Below are positions 1-13,230 of a DNA stretch of 64,000 bases, in pieces. The notes under the pieces are model-generated. The model saw nothing but the letters and a program-made list of their open reading frames with translations. It had not been told where the DNA came from and searched no databases. Position 1 is the first letter of the stretch. Every line of letters starts with the position of its first letter. Made by a program: the position numbers and the translations under genes. Source of the stretch: Patiria miniata (lineage: Eukaryota; Echinodermata; Asteroidea; Valvatida; Asterinidae); assembly GCF_015706575.1 (NCBI RefSeq), contig NW_024037072.1, positions 23,871,162 to 23,935,161 of the forward strand. The letters are read 5' to 3'.

Positions 1-1472
1 CGACCTCTGTGCAGCCTGGATGGATTTATCCAAAAATATATGAAAGTCTGTAGGTTCTGGTTTTCAAATTAAGCTTCGGATTAAGCATCATTCATCAAGA
101 GGTAAAATAAGCCGGCAAGTTATCCAAGGAGCCGACAAATTCTTATCAGAATTATCAACACGTCTTCGGCTTCTTGCCCATCTGTAGCATCTCAATTTGT
201 TTAGAATCCTGTGATGTTTGAATAAAATGCAAATACTGCAAATTATTACTATCATTATACGACCGTGTTGACTTTCGCCGAAAGAGGGCGTACGCTTAAA
301 TCAAGTCACGAGTGTCGTCGGCAGAGGTAGTGCGGATTCTGGATGATCGTTTTGACAATCTCTTGCAATCGGCACATGTTTGTTCTCGTGTCCTAATGTC
401 TCGACGTTGCTTGCCTTGCCTTGCTCGCTCGCTGTTTTATTGTTTCTATATGTACAAACACGCTCTTCTGAGAGAAGTTCTTCTGAGAGTATAGAAATGA
501 ATTTGTGAGAAATGGATATTCCTTTCTCGATTAAAGTTGTACAAAAGTGAATGTGCACTTAGAAAAGATGACTAACATCCGATTACACCAGGATGATTGT
601 TTCCTGTTCAGGTTTTCAGATCGGGTATACCAATATGTAAGTATATATGAAATCCTACAGGGGCTTTATGGCTGCTGCAGCAGTAAATTGCAATGGGATT
701 ATTTAGAAGCTTGTAAGAGCATGTGTTACAGGCCTTTGCTTACGTCACACACCGTAGAGGAACAATCTACTACGTCCTTATCTTAAAGGGTATTCCATTT
801 GAAGTGAACGTTCGAGCAAACCAAGTGTCAGACTAGAGGTGTTCACGTCATCATAAGATATCAAGTTACGTTTACTCATTTTTAAAGGATTTACTCTTTT
901 GCTCATATTCAGGCATCCGGCCGAACTTTCTCGATGATGACGATGAAGTACATGACATCGTTCACTGTCTCTCTGTGCGTACATGACAACAATACAGGAG
1001 CACATCTGGAAGTTAACGGGACAATGTGCATTCGCGTGAATTTCCCGATTCATGGTAAAATTCTAAATTCTGTATAAGCATGTAAAAAAAAAAGATAGCC
1101 AATACAATAGAAGAGATGCCGACGAATTCTGTCATCTGAAAAGTGCAACTTCGTTAATAGGTATAATCCCTTTGGGAGACACTTGAGCGCCATAAGTAAT
1201 TCCTTCGGGAGACATGTCGAATTAAGGAGACATTTTAATGTCTCCCTTATTCCACATCCCCTAGTACTTAAAGGCACATTTTTAATGTCGCAAATAGGCT
1301 AGATTCGATTGCTCGTAGTCCAGTTAGTAAAAATACCGAAATTCGTGGGGTAGGATAAGGTCAAACTGGGGTCAGGGGTCATTAAAGTTGGAAAAAAATG
1401 TGTGCACAAGTCTATGGGAATGTCTCCCTAATACCCAATTATCGGTAATTATTATTATCACAATTATTGTTA
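1..1472. other. Intergenic, no gene seen
   Basis: No open frame here has a recognisable domain, a signal peptide or a good splice-site context. The short open frames are of the size expected by chance in AT-rich DNA. Nothing specific to annotate. Confidence 0.5.
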
Positions 1473-2098
1473 ATTCATAAATACCTCAGACAGTTTAGCC
1501 ATTCCTATTGGTCGAGAGCCCGTCACGTGGCCGGTATTAAACGGATGATAAAGACATGGCTAGCTGGTCTTAAACACTTTTCCAGTGTCACAACAAAATG
1601 TGGACTCCTAAAAATCCAGTGCCTCTTAACGTTTCATTGGTTGAACGTTCACAATCCTCACGTAGGCATGCGCAACACTACAAACGAGACAGAATTTTAT
1701 AGTTCTAAATTCAAAACGCAACGCCCCAGGTGCGTTCTGCGTGACATCGCGCAGAACATGCTACGCGCGCGTCAATCTCCATAAAAGGGTTGTTTACATC
1801 TTACTCGCCAGCTGAACACTCCATTATTTTGCTAGAGGGATGTTTCAAAAAGCATGAAGTGAACTTTTTGAACAAAATCGGGATTTTTTGAACGAATTAT
1901 TTGATATTTTTTTACGGATAAGGTATTTATGAATGGGAATAAATATGTGCTCGGTCGGTATTTATCACTCTGTTTAATACCGCTTAGAGTCTGGGTGCTG
2001 ATAATTACCCTCGCCTCCGGCTCGGGTAATTATCAGCACCCAGACTCTAAGCGGTATTAAACGAGTGATAAAAACCTCCGGAGCACACATTTATTCCT
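1473..2098. mobile_element. Non-autonomous inverted-repeat element with terminal hairpin (copy 1)
   Basis: The left part starts with ATTCATAAATACCT at 1473 and is closed by its inverse AGGTATTTATGAAT near 1921. It is followed by a near-perfect hairpin (about 1934-2098) whose arms meet at GCCTCCGGCTCGGG near 2015. A second, diverged copy with the same order of modules lies at 55673-57487. It has no transposase, so it is a MITE-like passenger. An open frame of about 105 codons inside it (1467-1784) is probably fortuitous. Confidence 0.75.
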
Positions 2099-5000
2099 TT
2101 ATTAATACGCTATACTTCTTTCTGGAGATATAACGCAAACAGCGCACAACTCGAATGCATTTATTTGAACCCGTTCGTTGCTAAAATGTAGTCATATTAA
2201 AACAAAAGGTCGTGCCGGTGAAAATTGTTGACAAACTTTATTATGAAATGTTCTCCAACATGAACTTGTATTTTATTCCATACAGGGACTACCACAGTTT
2301 ACCTGCAAAGGGCTGAGCACGTCAACTATTACTTGCTATCAATTTTTCATGAATTCTCATACGCCTTTCATGAGTTTAGTATACGTTGTTCTGGTTCAGC
2401 AAAACCTCACCGTGAATAGCCCTTTAATGGTTATTTTGTCACGGCCTTAGTTTGCAAAAACAAGACGACCAATGTGTAACCAGAGAAACGCATCGGACGG
2501 CTTTTCATCTTGTTTGGAGTGTACTTCAATCAAGGGCTAACTTCCCCTCTGCTGGACCACTTCAGCAAACAGCGACGAACAAACAAAACCATTCAATAAC
2601 AGATTAGAGGAACCTTTGGCTTACGACAGGTAACATCAATTAAAGAAGGATTTTTCCTATCAAACTTTTTCAATATTTGTATATCCTTCACTTATGTAAA
2701 TGTGAAAGGCTGGGGAACACGAAAGAGTAAACCTTCAGAATCTTCTTCCGTGATATGGTTTTTCCTACAAAAAAAAATACAGATTGAGACAAAAAGAAAG
2801 TGACCTATTGACAAAAAAATATGTAACAAAAAAATATGTGGTTTGCTCCATTTAATAAGATAACATAGGGATAAAGTACATATCATTGACAAGTAACCAT
2901 GACAATTTCACGTTCACGCAATTTGCGTACCATGTTCACCAGTTATGTCTCTGTCACAAAATTCAGCTGTCCACCTCTGATCATTTACCGCTCAAATACA
3001 ATAAAACAAGAGAAATTTCCTGCCTTAAATTAACAAAAATTTGATCAGGAATACGGACAATAATTACCATCACTATTTCAGAAAAAAATCCCCATATTCA
3101 AAACACAAAATCTAACAGGAAAAATAATGTTTCAGTCTTGACGAAAATTATAAACAAAATGTATTTGGATCTGAAAGCCTGTGGGTAATATCTGGTTCTC
3201 ACTCAGCTCAAAAGCTTTAAATGGCATTCCATGGACAGTTGTAAAAATGCATTTTATCCTATTCATAACTTCTTATAGCATGGATCAATTTCAGGAATTC
3301 CTTTTTTTCCCCAAATGAGTGGAAGAACATGCTCGTTCAATATATGCTTTGTGTCAAAATGTACTTGTTTTGAAGGGGGAAATCATTAATCCACGTCACT
3401 TACTTTGTGTGTCACCCTGTACAAGGAGACTACAGTATTTCATTCAAGCTTTTGGAAAGTGTGTCATGGGCATGACAAAATTGTATTTTTGTAAAAAAAA
3501 AAATTGTCAGATTGGACTAGATCCTATTTTAGACCTTTTAAACAATTAAGGTGCAAGAAAAGAAAGAATTCCATCAATGTAGTGCAAGTCACGTGGACTG
3601 CATTCCAATGTAGTCGTTTTAGGGGAAATACTAAGAAAAAAAGAGCGACTTTCAGGGGAAATGCCACAGTGACTTAGCATGATTGGATTGGATACGTTAA
3701 TTTCAAGAAAGAGAAAAGGTCGCTAAATTGAAAGACCGACAATTTTGCACGGTTTCGTGTGAGCTGAAAGTTTTTGCTCCCGATGACTCCCCGGGAAAAC
3801 TGCACTGATGACGGCTGTCGATGGGCGAGCTACGCGTGATTACAAACAATAGGGACAGGAGAATTCGGCACGTGTCTTCGTACGCCATGACCCCGATCAG
3901 CGAGGTGCTTGAATTGCATGTGTTTTAAAGAATAATTGCTGAAAGCCTGTCAAACATAGCATCATTTTGATGAAGTAGAGGTCTAGAAGGAGAACATCCA
4001 TCGAAAAAAGTGTCAGCTTCCTAAGGGCCAAGTGACATTCAAAGATGAAGCGGTTATATTACTTTACGGAGAGTAGTCGGACCAGTTTCCAAGGCGTTTA
4101 GTCAAATTGTGTTCGTTTATAGACAACGGAGTCATTCGTATCATGTCTGCCCGCTACGTCATTAACTGTAACCGAAATCTATTTGATCCAAGTCTTACGG
4201 GTATCTCGTGAGGATTTCAAATTGCAACAATACTGAACATAAAACAGAAGGGAGATTTTTTTTCAATGACATTTTGGAAGGATCGTTATATAAAAAGGAA
4301 AGCATTTATTTTAAAGATCTGATCTACGCGTGTAGGACAATATTATAAAATTCAGGAAAGTTTCATAAACGCTTTTCGGAAAATTAAGTAATTTTGGGGT
4401 ACTGGGTTAACTTATTTCACCTTGACTGAATGTGAATAGTTTAAATTAAAGGTCTCACAAAAATCTGCATGATTTATTGCGAAGCGCTTCAGCCAGATTT
4501 GAGGACAAAATAGTTGCATATAATTTGTAAAATAATTATTTAACCAGACTGTGAGTTCTGACCGAGCAAAGCGACCCTTTATCACAGAACTACGCATTCG
4601 AAGCCCCGTTCTTCAGTGACCGTTCAACAGTCTCGTGGTTTCGATTACGAATGCCCAAATGCGTGTCACCGTATAAAAACGCCGAATGAAAAGGGATAAC
4701 TAATGATGTAAAGATGGTGGAACGTACGTCCGCCATCGCTGTTTTGGTTTACATTCTTCATCTACTCCCCAATAAGTGGGGAGTGACAATCCTGTCCGCC
4801 AGCACCGTTTGCGGGCGAGTTTTCGTCATTCGAAACCCTGTGCTTTTGTTCATTCAAGAGCGGGGTTTCGAATACGCACACACCCTTAAACATCTTAGAC
4901 TTGCAACATCTCAGCCACCCGAACCCTTTGGAAAATCTTGGATTCGCCACTGCGAGGCTACGCCCCTTCCCCCACGACACTATGATAAGGGTAAAATCGT

Positions 5001-7399
5001 GATAACCGAATTAGGCGGCTGCAGTGCCATGTCAAGTAAATGGCTGCAAAATGAGCGCCATTTTTCAAATACGATGCCGACAGTTCGGTGAGTTCTTAAT
5101 GGGTCCCTTGTTTTTGAAGGAATGGGTTCTGTTTGTTTTGTAAGCCATTTACTTGTTGCAAGGAAAGCAAACACGGGAAGATCGATAGGTTTCTCGATCG
5201 TTAGTCTTCTCCAGATTATCCACGAAAACAACATTCAAAATGGCGTATATTATAATTTCAGCCTTTCTGTGTCCTAGCAGGTAAAGGGGAACGTTGGACC
5301 AGGAGCCTGCATAAAGTAGATTGTTTCCAAGTTGCTTGTCATTTACAATGTATGATACTGATGACAACACACTTTTTGGGGGTCCAACATTTTCGTTAAA
5401 CTTTTACTTCCCTGTAAAAGCAAATGAAGAAATAATCCTGACATCACAATGGTGTTTCCCTATGCGATCATGGACCAGAAAATCTTCCAGTGCTAGGATG
5501 TTTAACCTGAAGCAGAAGGTTTTCGCATAATGCAAATAATGTTTGAAACATTTGCTGCTACATTGGCGCAGTTTCAAAAACAACGCGGAAGAACTATTTT
5601 TCGTTACTTTTGCCACAAGTGCGTCTTACGTGTAGGCCTACTCAAAAACTGTCCTTTTAACGATATCACCTATAACAAATTAGTACTGTCTTTAATATTT
5701 GGGGAAAAGTGAAACGATTTCGACGGTGAATCGCTTTATTTTATAGACATTCAGAATCATTCCAGTACAAACTCGAGAGAAAAACTCGATCTATTCGATT
5801 AAATAAATGTCACTCTTAATTGTCTTGTCCTTAGTTTCAGCGAAGAGATTTTTCTTTGGAATCGAATCAAAAGAGTAGTATCGCTATGAATTCAAACTGC
5901 TGCCTTAATAACAAGATTGTTATACCCGAAAATCTAACAGTCTGTGTGTGTGGTTTTTTTTTTTTTTTTGCAGTTATTGGAATATATTCTGGAAATTATA
6001 GAATTATTGCATTTGTTTTCGAAAATCAAAACTTGTTATTAATGTACAACATTTGCTTTTGCTGCAATTTTCAGAAATAAATGGATTTGGAGGATTAGTA
6101 TGTTATAGCAAATATTGTTAAACTGACTTGCTTCACGTTTTGGGTTTGGAGATGCTGGGAAGTCCAAGAAAACCAACCATGTTCTTGTAGTCTGGTTCCC
6201 TGACCCCACTTAAGATGAAACGAAGCAATTTATAGACTTTGGGGAATTGTAAGGTCAGAGAATCAGTCCAGCAGGCTTGTACCCCTTCACAGGTGTGTAA
6301 TCCATTGCAAAGAAAATGCGGAATAACTAAAATGTGAAAAATTAGCAGCGGATTTTTAAAAAAGCCAGTTTTCTTCAACGCTGGTCGGCCGACCAGCGTT
6401 GGAAAAATACAAGTTTTCTTGAAAATGTCAGCACACCAGGAACCACGATTTTACAGGATACTTTAGACTGTCATTCCCCAACAATCAGTGAGATATTTCG
6501 TGATAATTTGATCATTTTGTTTTTTGATGTTTGCAAATGTTGTATCTTCCCTTTAACAAGAAAACTGTTTGGTAGGATATAAGCACGTACACTCGCAGCG
6601 ATAACAGGAAGCCAAAATATACCAACATGGTACTCATGGGGCGCCACCGGCAACAGAGGAATAATTAATTTCCAAGTTAGTCCATCGAGACATTCATGTG
6701 CGCAAACAAGATGTTTTCAACGATATTTGTTTTTCATCCCAAAAACCCATTTCAGGAAATTAAAAACGCTGACAGGTGAACACCATAACAGTTTCTATAA
6801 TTATGACTGGAAAAAGATTTAAATGGATATGGCGATCTAAATTAATTTGTTTTACTGATCGCTGTGCGTCTCCCAATCTCCAAGAAATCGTAATAGTGGA
6901 AATAAACATCAAAATATGTATGGATGTCCCCCTCACCCGTCATATATCAGGTTATCAAAATTATCGAGCCAAATGTAAGAGTTGGATTGCCCTTCACCGA
7001 CATACGTTAATTTATCAGAAAAGTTCGCTTTTCGAAAACTAGCAAACACCGTCAATGAAACTGACAGTCGTCGGTCCGTGTTTACCAGCAGTGAATCCAG
7101 GATCATATGTAACGAGGAGGGGGAGGGGCAAATGGTTAGTTTCTTTTTGTGTCTTAAAAAATGGGCCTCATTTTTGCGACAGACAATCTGGGCTGGAAGG
7201 TAACAGTAACTTTTTTCCCGGTCACACGTCCACGATTATTTGTTTTCCGTAGCCGGAACCGGCCCATCTTACAAACGGTAACCGTGGGGCACCGCTAGTA
7301 GTGCTCAAATGGGACGATTTGTGACACCATCGCACAATAGGTGGCGCTATTCTATGGCGGCATATTTGCAGACTGACGCACGATCATGGCCAAGTCCGC
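2099..7399. other. Intergenic, no gene seen
   Basis: About 5.3 kb without a supported gene. The longest open frame (4714-5091, plus) has no recognisable domain and sits among short inverted sequences: a CAAGTAAATGGC-type motif near 5033 recurs inverted near 5142, and CATTCGAAGCCCCG near 4594 is echoed by CATTCGAAACCCTG near 4827. This looks like transposon debris. T and A homopolymers occur, for example at 5952-5970. Confidence 0.45.
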
Positions 7400-7685
7400 G
7401 CAAGGACTGTAGTTGACCAATGGTTAACTAACGTTTGCCCGAACTCTGTCTAGTCGACGGTGGTTGACTACGCTAGTCGACTTTTTGGAACCAGCCTACT
7501 GGGGTTGGTTGTTTCGCTGGTAACCAATAGCTGCGCGCATTCATAACGCTAGCAGAGAGCCAGGATCCAGAAGTTTTGCGATGACATTTTGACCAGCGTT
7601 TGACGAGAGACGTTTGCACGCTGCTATTAGGGCGCAGGCGTAAGGTACGTCACAAATTAACCACTAGTCGACTAATGGTCCTTGC
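7400..7685. mobile_element. Short inverted-repeat element (MITE-like)
   Basis: The ends are imperfect inverted repeats of about 29 bp: GCAAGGACTGTAGTTGAC on the left pairs with the complement of GTCGACTAATGGTCCTTGC on the right. The interior has further GTCGAC-containing palindromic pieces and no coding capacity. It is a typical size for a non-autonomous DNA transposon. The target-site duplication was not resolved. Confidence 0.55.
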
Positions 7686-7839
7686 CCGAACTTGGCGTTG
7701 ACAGGAGGACGATTTTTCCGACGAAAACTTTTAATAGGGGTGTAACACCCCCTCTAGTGACGCCCATGGGAGGTTATTACTACGGTACCGGCTGTGAGGT
7801 GCTGACGCCGCGTCGTTTCCTTAAAACAAGGCAAAATGT

Positions 7840-8402
7840 CGCCGGGGGGGGGGGGGGGGGGAGTTCCATCCCCCGCCCCTAGCTCATCGCTGAATATGCC
7901 ACTGGTAATCCGTTGTGGTAGGCCTAGCTGTATCAACAAATATGACCATCATCTTTGAGGAATGAGAAATCAATTCACAGGCCTAGTCTTGCATGGACAA
8001 ATTACTAGCGTGTTTCTCTATTTCTAAATGAACACCAGGGGCGGATCCAGGAATTTTCGCAGGGGGGGGGGGGGAGGGGGTTCATCGGCCAAAAAATCTG
8101 AAATGTAGACAGGTTTTTTTCTCAGGACACTTGGTCTCCGACAATCACTACGTGGGGGGGGGGGGGGGGGGGGGGCTCGTACCATACTTTCAATGAGGGC
8201 ACTGTTCAAATTCGACGATTATTACCACTATATCACAGAATTGTGTACATATACCCCCTAACCAATCAGGATCTGTACGTATTTTGTGCCAAGGCGGACA
8301 TTATTACCAGTAAAAATGTTGGGTGTGGGGGCAGGGGGAGTTTCGCATTTTTTCATGAATTGCTATAGAATTTAATTTTTAGACAGAGCTGGGGGGGGGG
8401 GG
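7840..8402. repeat. Cluster of long guanine runs and GGCGGATCC repeat fragment
   Basis: G runs occur near 7842-7861, 8061-8080, 8154-8175 (about 22 G) and 8391-8402. The second follows a GGGGCGGATCCAGG fragment (8039) that also begins the repeats at 38.2 and 43.2 kb. The stretch is low-complexity and could form G-quadruplexes on the plus strand. Run lengths in an assembly are unreliable. Confidence 0.8.
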
Positions 8403-8501
8403 TACCAATAGGTGTAGGAATAAAGGTATCTTAAGGATGAGTCTCCCATGACGTACGTGAGTTACTCCCACGACTTACGTGACGGTGGGCTTATTATTGT
8501 T

Positions 8502-8738
8502 TACTCTCTAAATTCCAAAGAGTGAAATTAGGGACTAGACGTTTTAGAGTGAATATCACTCCCATTTTCGATTTACATGAAATGAAAAATGAACCACTTC
8601 AGTCGAAGCTCGAGTGAAACCTCGATCTTTACGATTGAAGAAATTTCACTCTAAAACGTCTAGTCCCTAGTTTCCAAATGTGGGAGTGAATCTTCTCTCG
8701 AATAGAGTGAATTTTCACTCTTTAGAATTTAGAGAGTA
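8502..8738. mobile_element. Inverted-repeat element with TA ends
   Basis: CTCTCTAAATTC on the left mirrors GAATTTAGAGAG on the right, and both are flanked by TA. Inside, AGGGACTAGACGTTTTAG (about 8530) is matched by its inverse near 8652. TA at both ends suits a Tc1/mariner-type MITE, but the TA could also be part of the repeat. No coding capacity. Confidence 0.65.
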
Positions 8739-11700
8739 TCGATGAAGGTTCGTTAAAACATATCCCTAAAAGAACCTTCTATTTGGACCATCTTGGAAAA
8801 AAAACCAATGACTGATGTTGTAGAGAAATTCACTTCTAGCCATGGTTTTAGCTCAATTGATGTTGCAGGGGAATTTGAGCTTCCATTTATAAGATTGTCA
8901 ATCTGCTGTAAATTTGCGAGAGTCACAATAAGTTCACCGCACGCGCACACACTAATTACGCCTTCATGTTTGTTAATCGTTATTTGCCTTGCTTTGATTT
9001 TCAAGATGGCGTACGCACCCTGAGAAAGGTCTATTATAACTGCAAGGTTTTTGATCATCCCAATGATCCAGTATCAGGGTGAGAGAGCAGCCAGTAGCGG
9101 GAGCGTACTGCTCGTCGTCATTGGGACGAGGTTGGGCTCGTCGTGTGAGTGGAATGTGTTGAGGGCTTTCTATCAGGGGTTATTATGACAATTTTTTTCC
9201 CAGCACGGCTTGAACTGAGATTATAGAGCGACAATAAGCATGTCAGTGTTGTTTAAAAGGTTGAAAATCAAGTGGAAAAAGGATCATATAAATATACAGT
9301 TTCCCAAATGGATAGATTGCATTTTGGAAATTATATATGATTAGCATCCAATGCAACACAAGCCGCTGTTGTGAAGCGCAAGCTTGGACCATCGAGCAGG
9401 ATAAACAATAAACAACATCGTTACCAAGCAGAGGATACGGCATTAGGTAATTCCCCAAAAAGGTTCAATGACGTAATGGTCAGTTTGTGGAGTTCATGCT
9501 GTCCTTGGGCCATGCATGAGCGACGCACGTGCGCTGTAGACGTTTATTTGAATGAGGAATTACCTGGACAAGGGACCAGTGTTTACTCGCTCAATTTGAA
9601 AAGAATTTACTTGCACCGTGGCAGCGATTGGACAAAAGCAACGCATTGATCAATCCATAAGGAGGCCTCTAAATATTGATTCCGCTCATACAAGGTAGCC
9701 AGCTTACTACGGTCCCAGTTCAGCAAGGCCATTTTGGCACGATGAATGGTAAACACAACAAGACGAGTACTTGGAGGAGAGGGGGGGGGGATAAACAAAC
9801 AAAACTATTAATCGGTCCATAATGATTGTACGCAGTACAAATAAAGGATTTCTGACACAATATCCCTACAGTTAGAATGACCTAATGGTCAGTTCGGTGA
9901 GGTCATTATTTGCCATTGGTGGCCATGATGTAATTTCCTAAAAGGTAGCCTGACGTAATGGTCAGTCTGGTGATGGTCTGGTGAGGTCATTGGATCACAC
10001 TGCGCAACTCGCCATCGGAAGGGGCGGCGGAACCGGGGGCCGGGGGAGGGGGCACTTGCCCAAATCGACAATGAAAATCACCATCCTAAAGCCCTGCGAT
10101 ATCTATCGCAATGTTTTTGCTGTTGCGTGATCCTGTTGCTAGGCGAACGCCTGGCCATGACCGTACGGTATGGGAAGGGAGAGGGGGACGACACCGGGCA
10201 CTGATGTAGTAGCACAAAATGCAGTGCACTTTACAGTGCTTATTTAAGGGGGTGGGGGCATCAATTGGTTTGACCATAATATGAAGCTTTTTTTCTAATT
10301 TCAAAACTTCTGAGCGGTTGCAAAAGAGGGGTGGGGATATTGGCCTGGAGTGTATGGGCGTACACAGAGAAAGGACACATGGGCATACCCACGAGACGGT
10401 AGCCACTATTAAAGGGCGTCCCGTGTTTTTTCTACTGGGTTCTCATATCGGTTTTTTTGTGCCCTTGAAGTAGGGTTGGTTGGTCGGCAAAAAAATGTCT
10501 GAATTACAAAAATGCAGTTTCACAGGTAAAGATGGCTAAATTAAATGATGCCAAGTGAGTATTGTCTCGTTTTGTTTAGTACAGTGAAGATTATTATGAA
10601 TAGATTCCTGATATATGATGAGAGGCAACACCCTTTGCATCTTCTGGAATTGCTTAGGTTGCTTTAATTATGCCGTGCATGCTCCCATTTATATCGGATA
10701 TTATTTTTCACAGCTTTTCAAATAAAACAGAGCCCGCATTGCCTACTTCTTAGTTGGGGATTCCAGACAGGGTCGGCGGTAATAAAAAGATTTGTTTTCC
10801 TTAGGTCAAGAGCCAAAAACAGGATCGGTCGGCAGTAAGACCAAAGAATAAAAAAGGGATGCCTTAAGTTACGACACAACATACGTCGATGTAGCCTATA
10901 GCTTATATTCATAGGTGGAGTATGAACAGCAAGTGAGCAACGGCTAAGCGACATTGCAGCTAGTGCATTTAGAGAGAGAAAAAGACAAACAAGTTATAGG
11001 CCGAGATCTTCCATTACAGTTTATTTTTGGTCGGGAATCTTTATGACTTTTGGGTTCGAAAAAGAAGAATCAGATCCTCAATTGCGTCGCCGTTGCTACA
11101 ACATTAAGAGGCGCCGAGCAGCCAACAACTCGTGAAAAAGTTTCGAATAGCCTCTAATTGGCTGAAGAAAAAAAAAACATAACGGTACCGGCATTGAGTA
11201 GAGATTATAGGAGAGGCCCCTGGACATCATGAATGTAACGGCGGACACCGGTGATCCATTGCATTCAAAGAGCTGGTCAGAAATCGATCCAATTGTTCAA
11301 GTGTGACTCACCGCACTCAGATAGAAATTACGTAATCGCAAACGTTGGCGCTTGGTAACCAAGATGTCCGAGGGATGGTGTTTATTCATACCGTTTGCTG
11401 ATGCCGGCGGGGCCTGACAGCTATAAATACCCATGGAGCAAGGAAGAAAGATGCATTCCTGAGGCTGACTTCGAGAGGTCTCCAAGCCTACAGCTTTGGT
11501 GAGCCGGGGACTTGCTGGGACATTGTTAAGGTAGGCCATGTAGTTTTACAGGTGTGAGTAAACAGTTGCTGGTTGATGACAGCTTGGAGGATCACTTCCC
11601 CCATTGTTGAGAGGCACTGATTTTGGTTGCACCATTGGCATGCATGGCTTGAGGAGTGGGTTGAACGACCCTTGCCCAAAGTTCGACAAGGGTCACTAGC

Positions 11701-11886
11701 TGTTCACTTTCAATCTTGTTGGTTTATTTGCAAAAAAAATAGAGAGAAAATATGTGGTTTTTTGGCGAAACTTTGACCTTCTTAAGTTTGACTGTAGACG
11801 TGTTGCTTGATTAGCATTAAAAAAAGCCTGCGAACATGTACTATTAGCACGGTTCTCATTCCTAAGACACCACACCTGATATAGTG
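8739..11886. other. Intergenic with short dispersed repeats
   Basis: No supported gene. A short module resembling ATGACGTAATGGTCAGT recurs at about 9469, 9876 and 9951, twice followed by GTGAGGTCATT. This is probably debris of one repeat family. Open frames of 60-106 codons on either strand show no domain. Confidence 0.45.
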
Positions 11887-12500
11887 GTGTTCCCTAACGT
11901 GGCGCACTTCGACGTTTACCCCGACTTTCCATATCAGTGTTGCCAAAATTCTTTGTTGACAAACCTCAAATTCATTCGGTGAAATACTGGTACTTTTTCC
12001 CTACTATCAATGCTTGCTATTTAACCTCTGTGAATAATTTCGGTGTCATGTAATTTAATCCGAAATTAAAGAACGGTGGCGTCCGGAACTTGGGAACAAA
12101 TCGGCTGAGTGTTCCCGAACTTGGCGCACCTGAATAAATCTCGGAAAATTCCAAATTAACATTTAAGAATTTCTGTAAATGTGATAAACTCTGATAAACC
12201 ATTATTATGTCTACTTTCATACCCAACTTGAAGTTTGTCAGAAAATTAGTTTCTAATTTTTTTGGGCATTTTAAAAGGGTTCACTGTGCACTTCGAAATA
12301 AAATCGGATGATCACGCCGAAATACATTTTTCTTCTAACTTTGTACCGGGTAGATAAACTCGTGATTTATGAACGGGGTGTTAAGAACTTGATGCAATTT
12401 CACTTTCTGTGAAATTTCAGTTAAACTTTTGCTCTAGCTAGGCGCTACAGGCGAAAAATCAAAGTGCGCCAAGTTAGGGGCCGCGCCACGTTAGGGTACA
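11887..12500. mobile_element. DNA-transposon relic with CCCTAACGTGGCGC ends
   Basis: CCCTAACGTGGCGCACTT at the left end is matched by inverted CCTAACGTGGCGC at the right end, next to a second inner copy reading CCTAACTTGGCGCACTT. The interior has two further inexact GAACTTGG-type repeats and no transposase frame. I call it a non-autonomous element of about 0.6 kb; the superfamily is undetermined. Confidence 0.55.
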
Positions 12501-12840
12501 TCAACAATACAAGGCTCAGGGCCTGACGGCAGGCATAGTGTTATCGGGATTTTCACAGGCGTGGAATTGGCTCTGTGGGAAGGATAATTTGCGTGTGACT
12601 TCGAAAATTGTGACTTCGATAATTTTGATGGTAGCCCAGGTGTCAAACCCCAATTTGGAGGTGAACCGTGCATTAGGGTCTGGACAATATGTGGTTGCAT
12701 TTTCTTGTCATTTGAACATTGTGAGATCGATATTCCGACAGGTGCCATCCCTGGCACCCTTGAGCATTCTTTAACATCAATTTCTAATCTCTGCAGAATC
12801 TCGTCCGAAATTATCAGTCGAAGTTTCTAGACCATGTTTT

Positions 12841-13230
12841 GGGGGTCAACGAATTCTTAAAGCCGCTTATGCAAAGATGATCTTATATTTTATGTTTAAA
12901 TCCATGGCCTTTGGGTCAACGAATTCATTAAAGCCATTTCTACAATGCAATGCGTATATTTTATGCATAATGTGCAAATTAGCACGCGCCATTTTCAAAT
13001 ATAAAAAAATATCCGCAGGAATTTGTTCAGTTATAGTTTGAAACGAGGTACGTAAACTCATATATTTAGGATCAACGAATTCATTAAAGCCATTTCTCAA
13101 ATGATAGACTAATGCATAGTATGCAAATTAGTATGCGCCATATTCAGAAATAATTATAGGCCTACAATCTATATATATTCTCCGCAGTACTTTGTCTTAT
13201 CGTATCAAACGAGGTACGTAGACTCTTGTC
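12841..13230. repeat. Tandem repeat with 156-bp period
   Basis: TCAACGAATTCATTAAAGCC recurs at 12916 and 13072, a period of 156 bp, with a partial degenerate unit from about 12845. Each unit also carries GCAAATTAG, a CGCCAT core, and GAAACGAGGTACGTA or AAACGAGGTACGTA near its end. Two complete units and one partial unit are visible. It is non-coding. Confidence 0.8.

Noticed and set aside
4714-5091. 125-codon open frame on the plus strand
   Set aside because: No domain, no splice context, and it overlaps inverted sequence pieces typical of a transposon relic.
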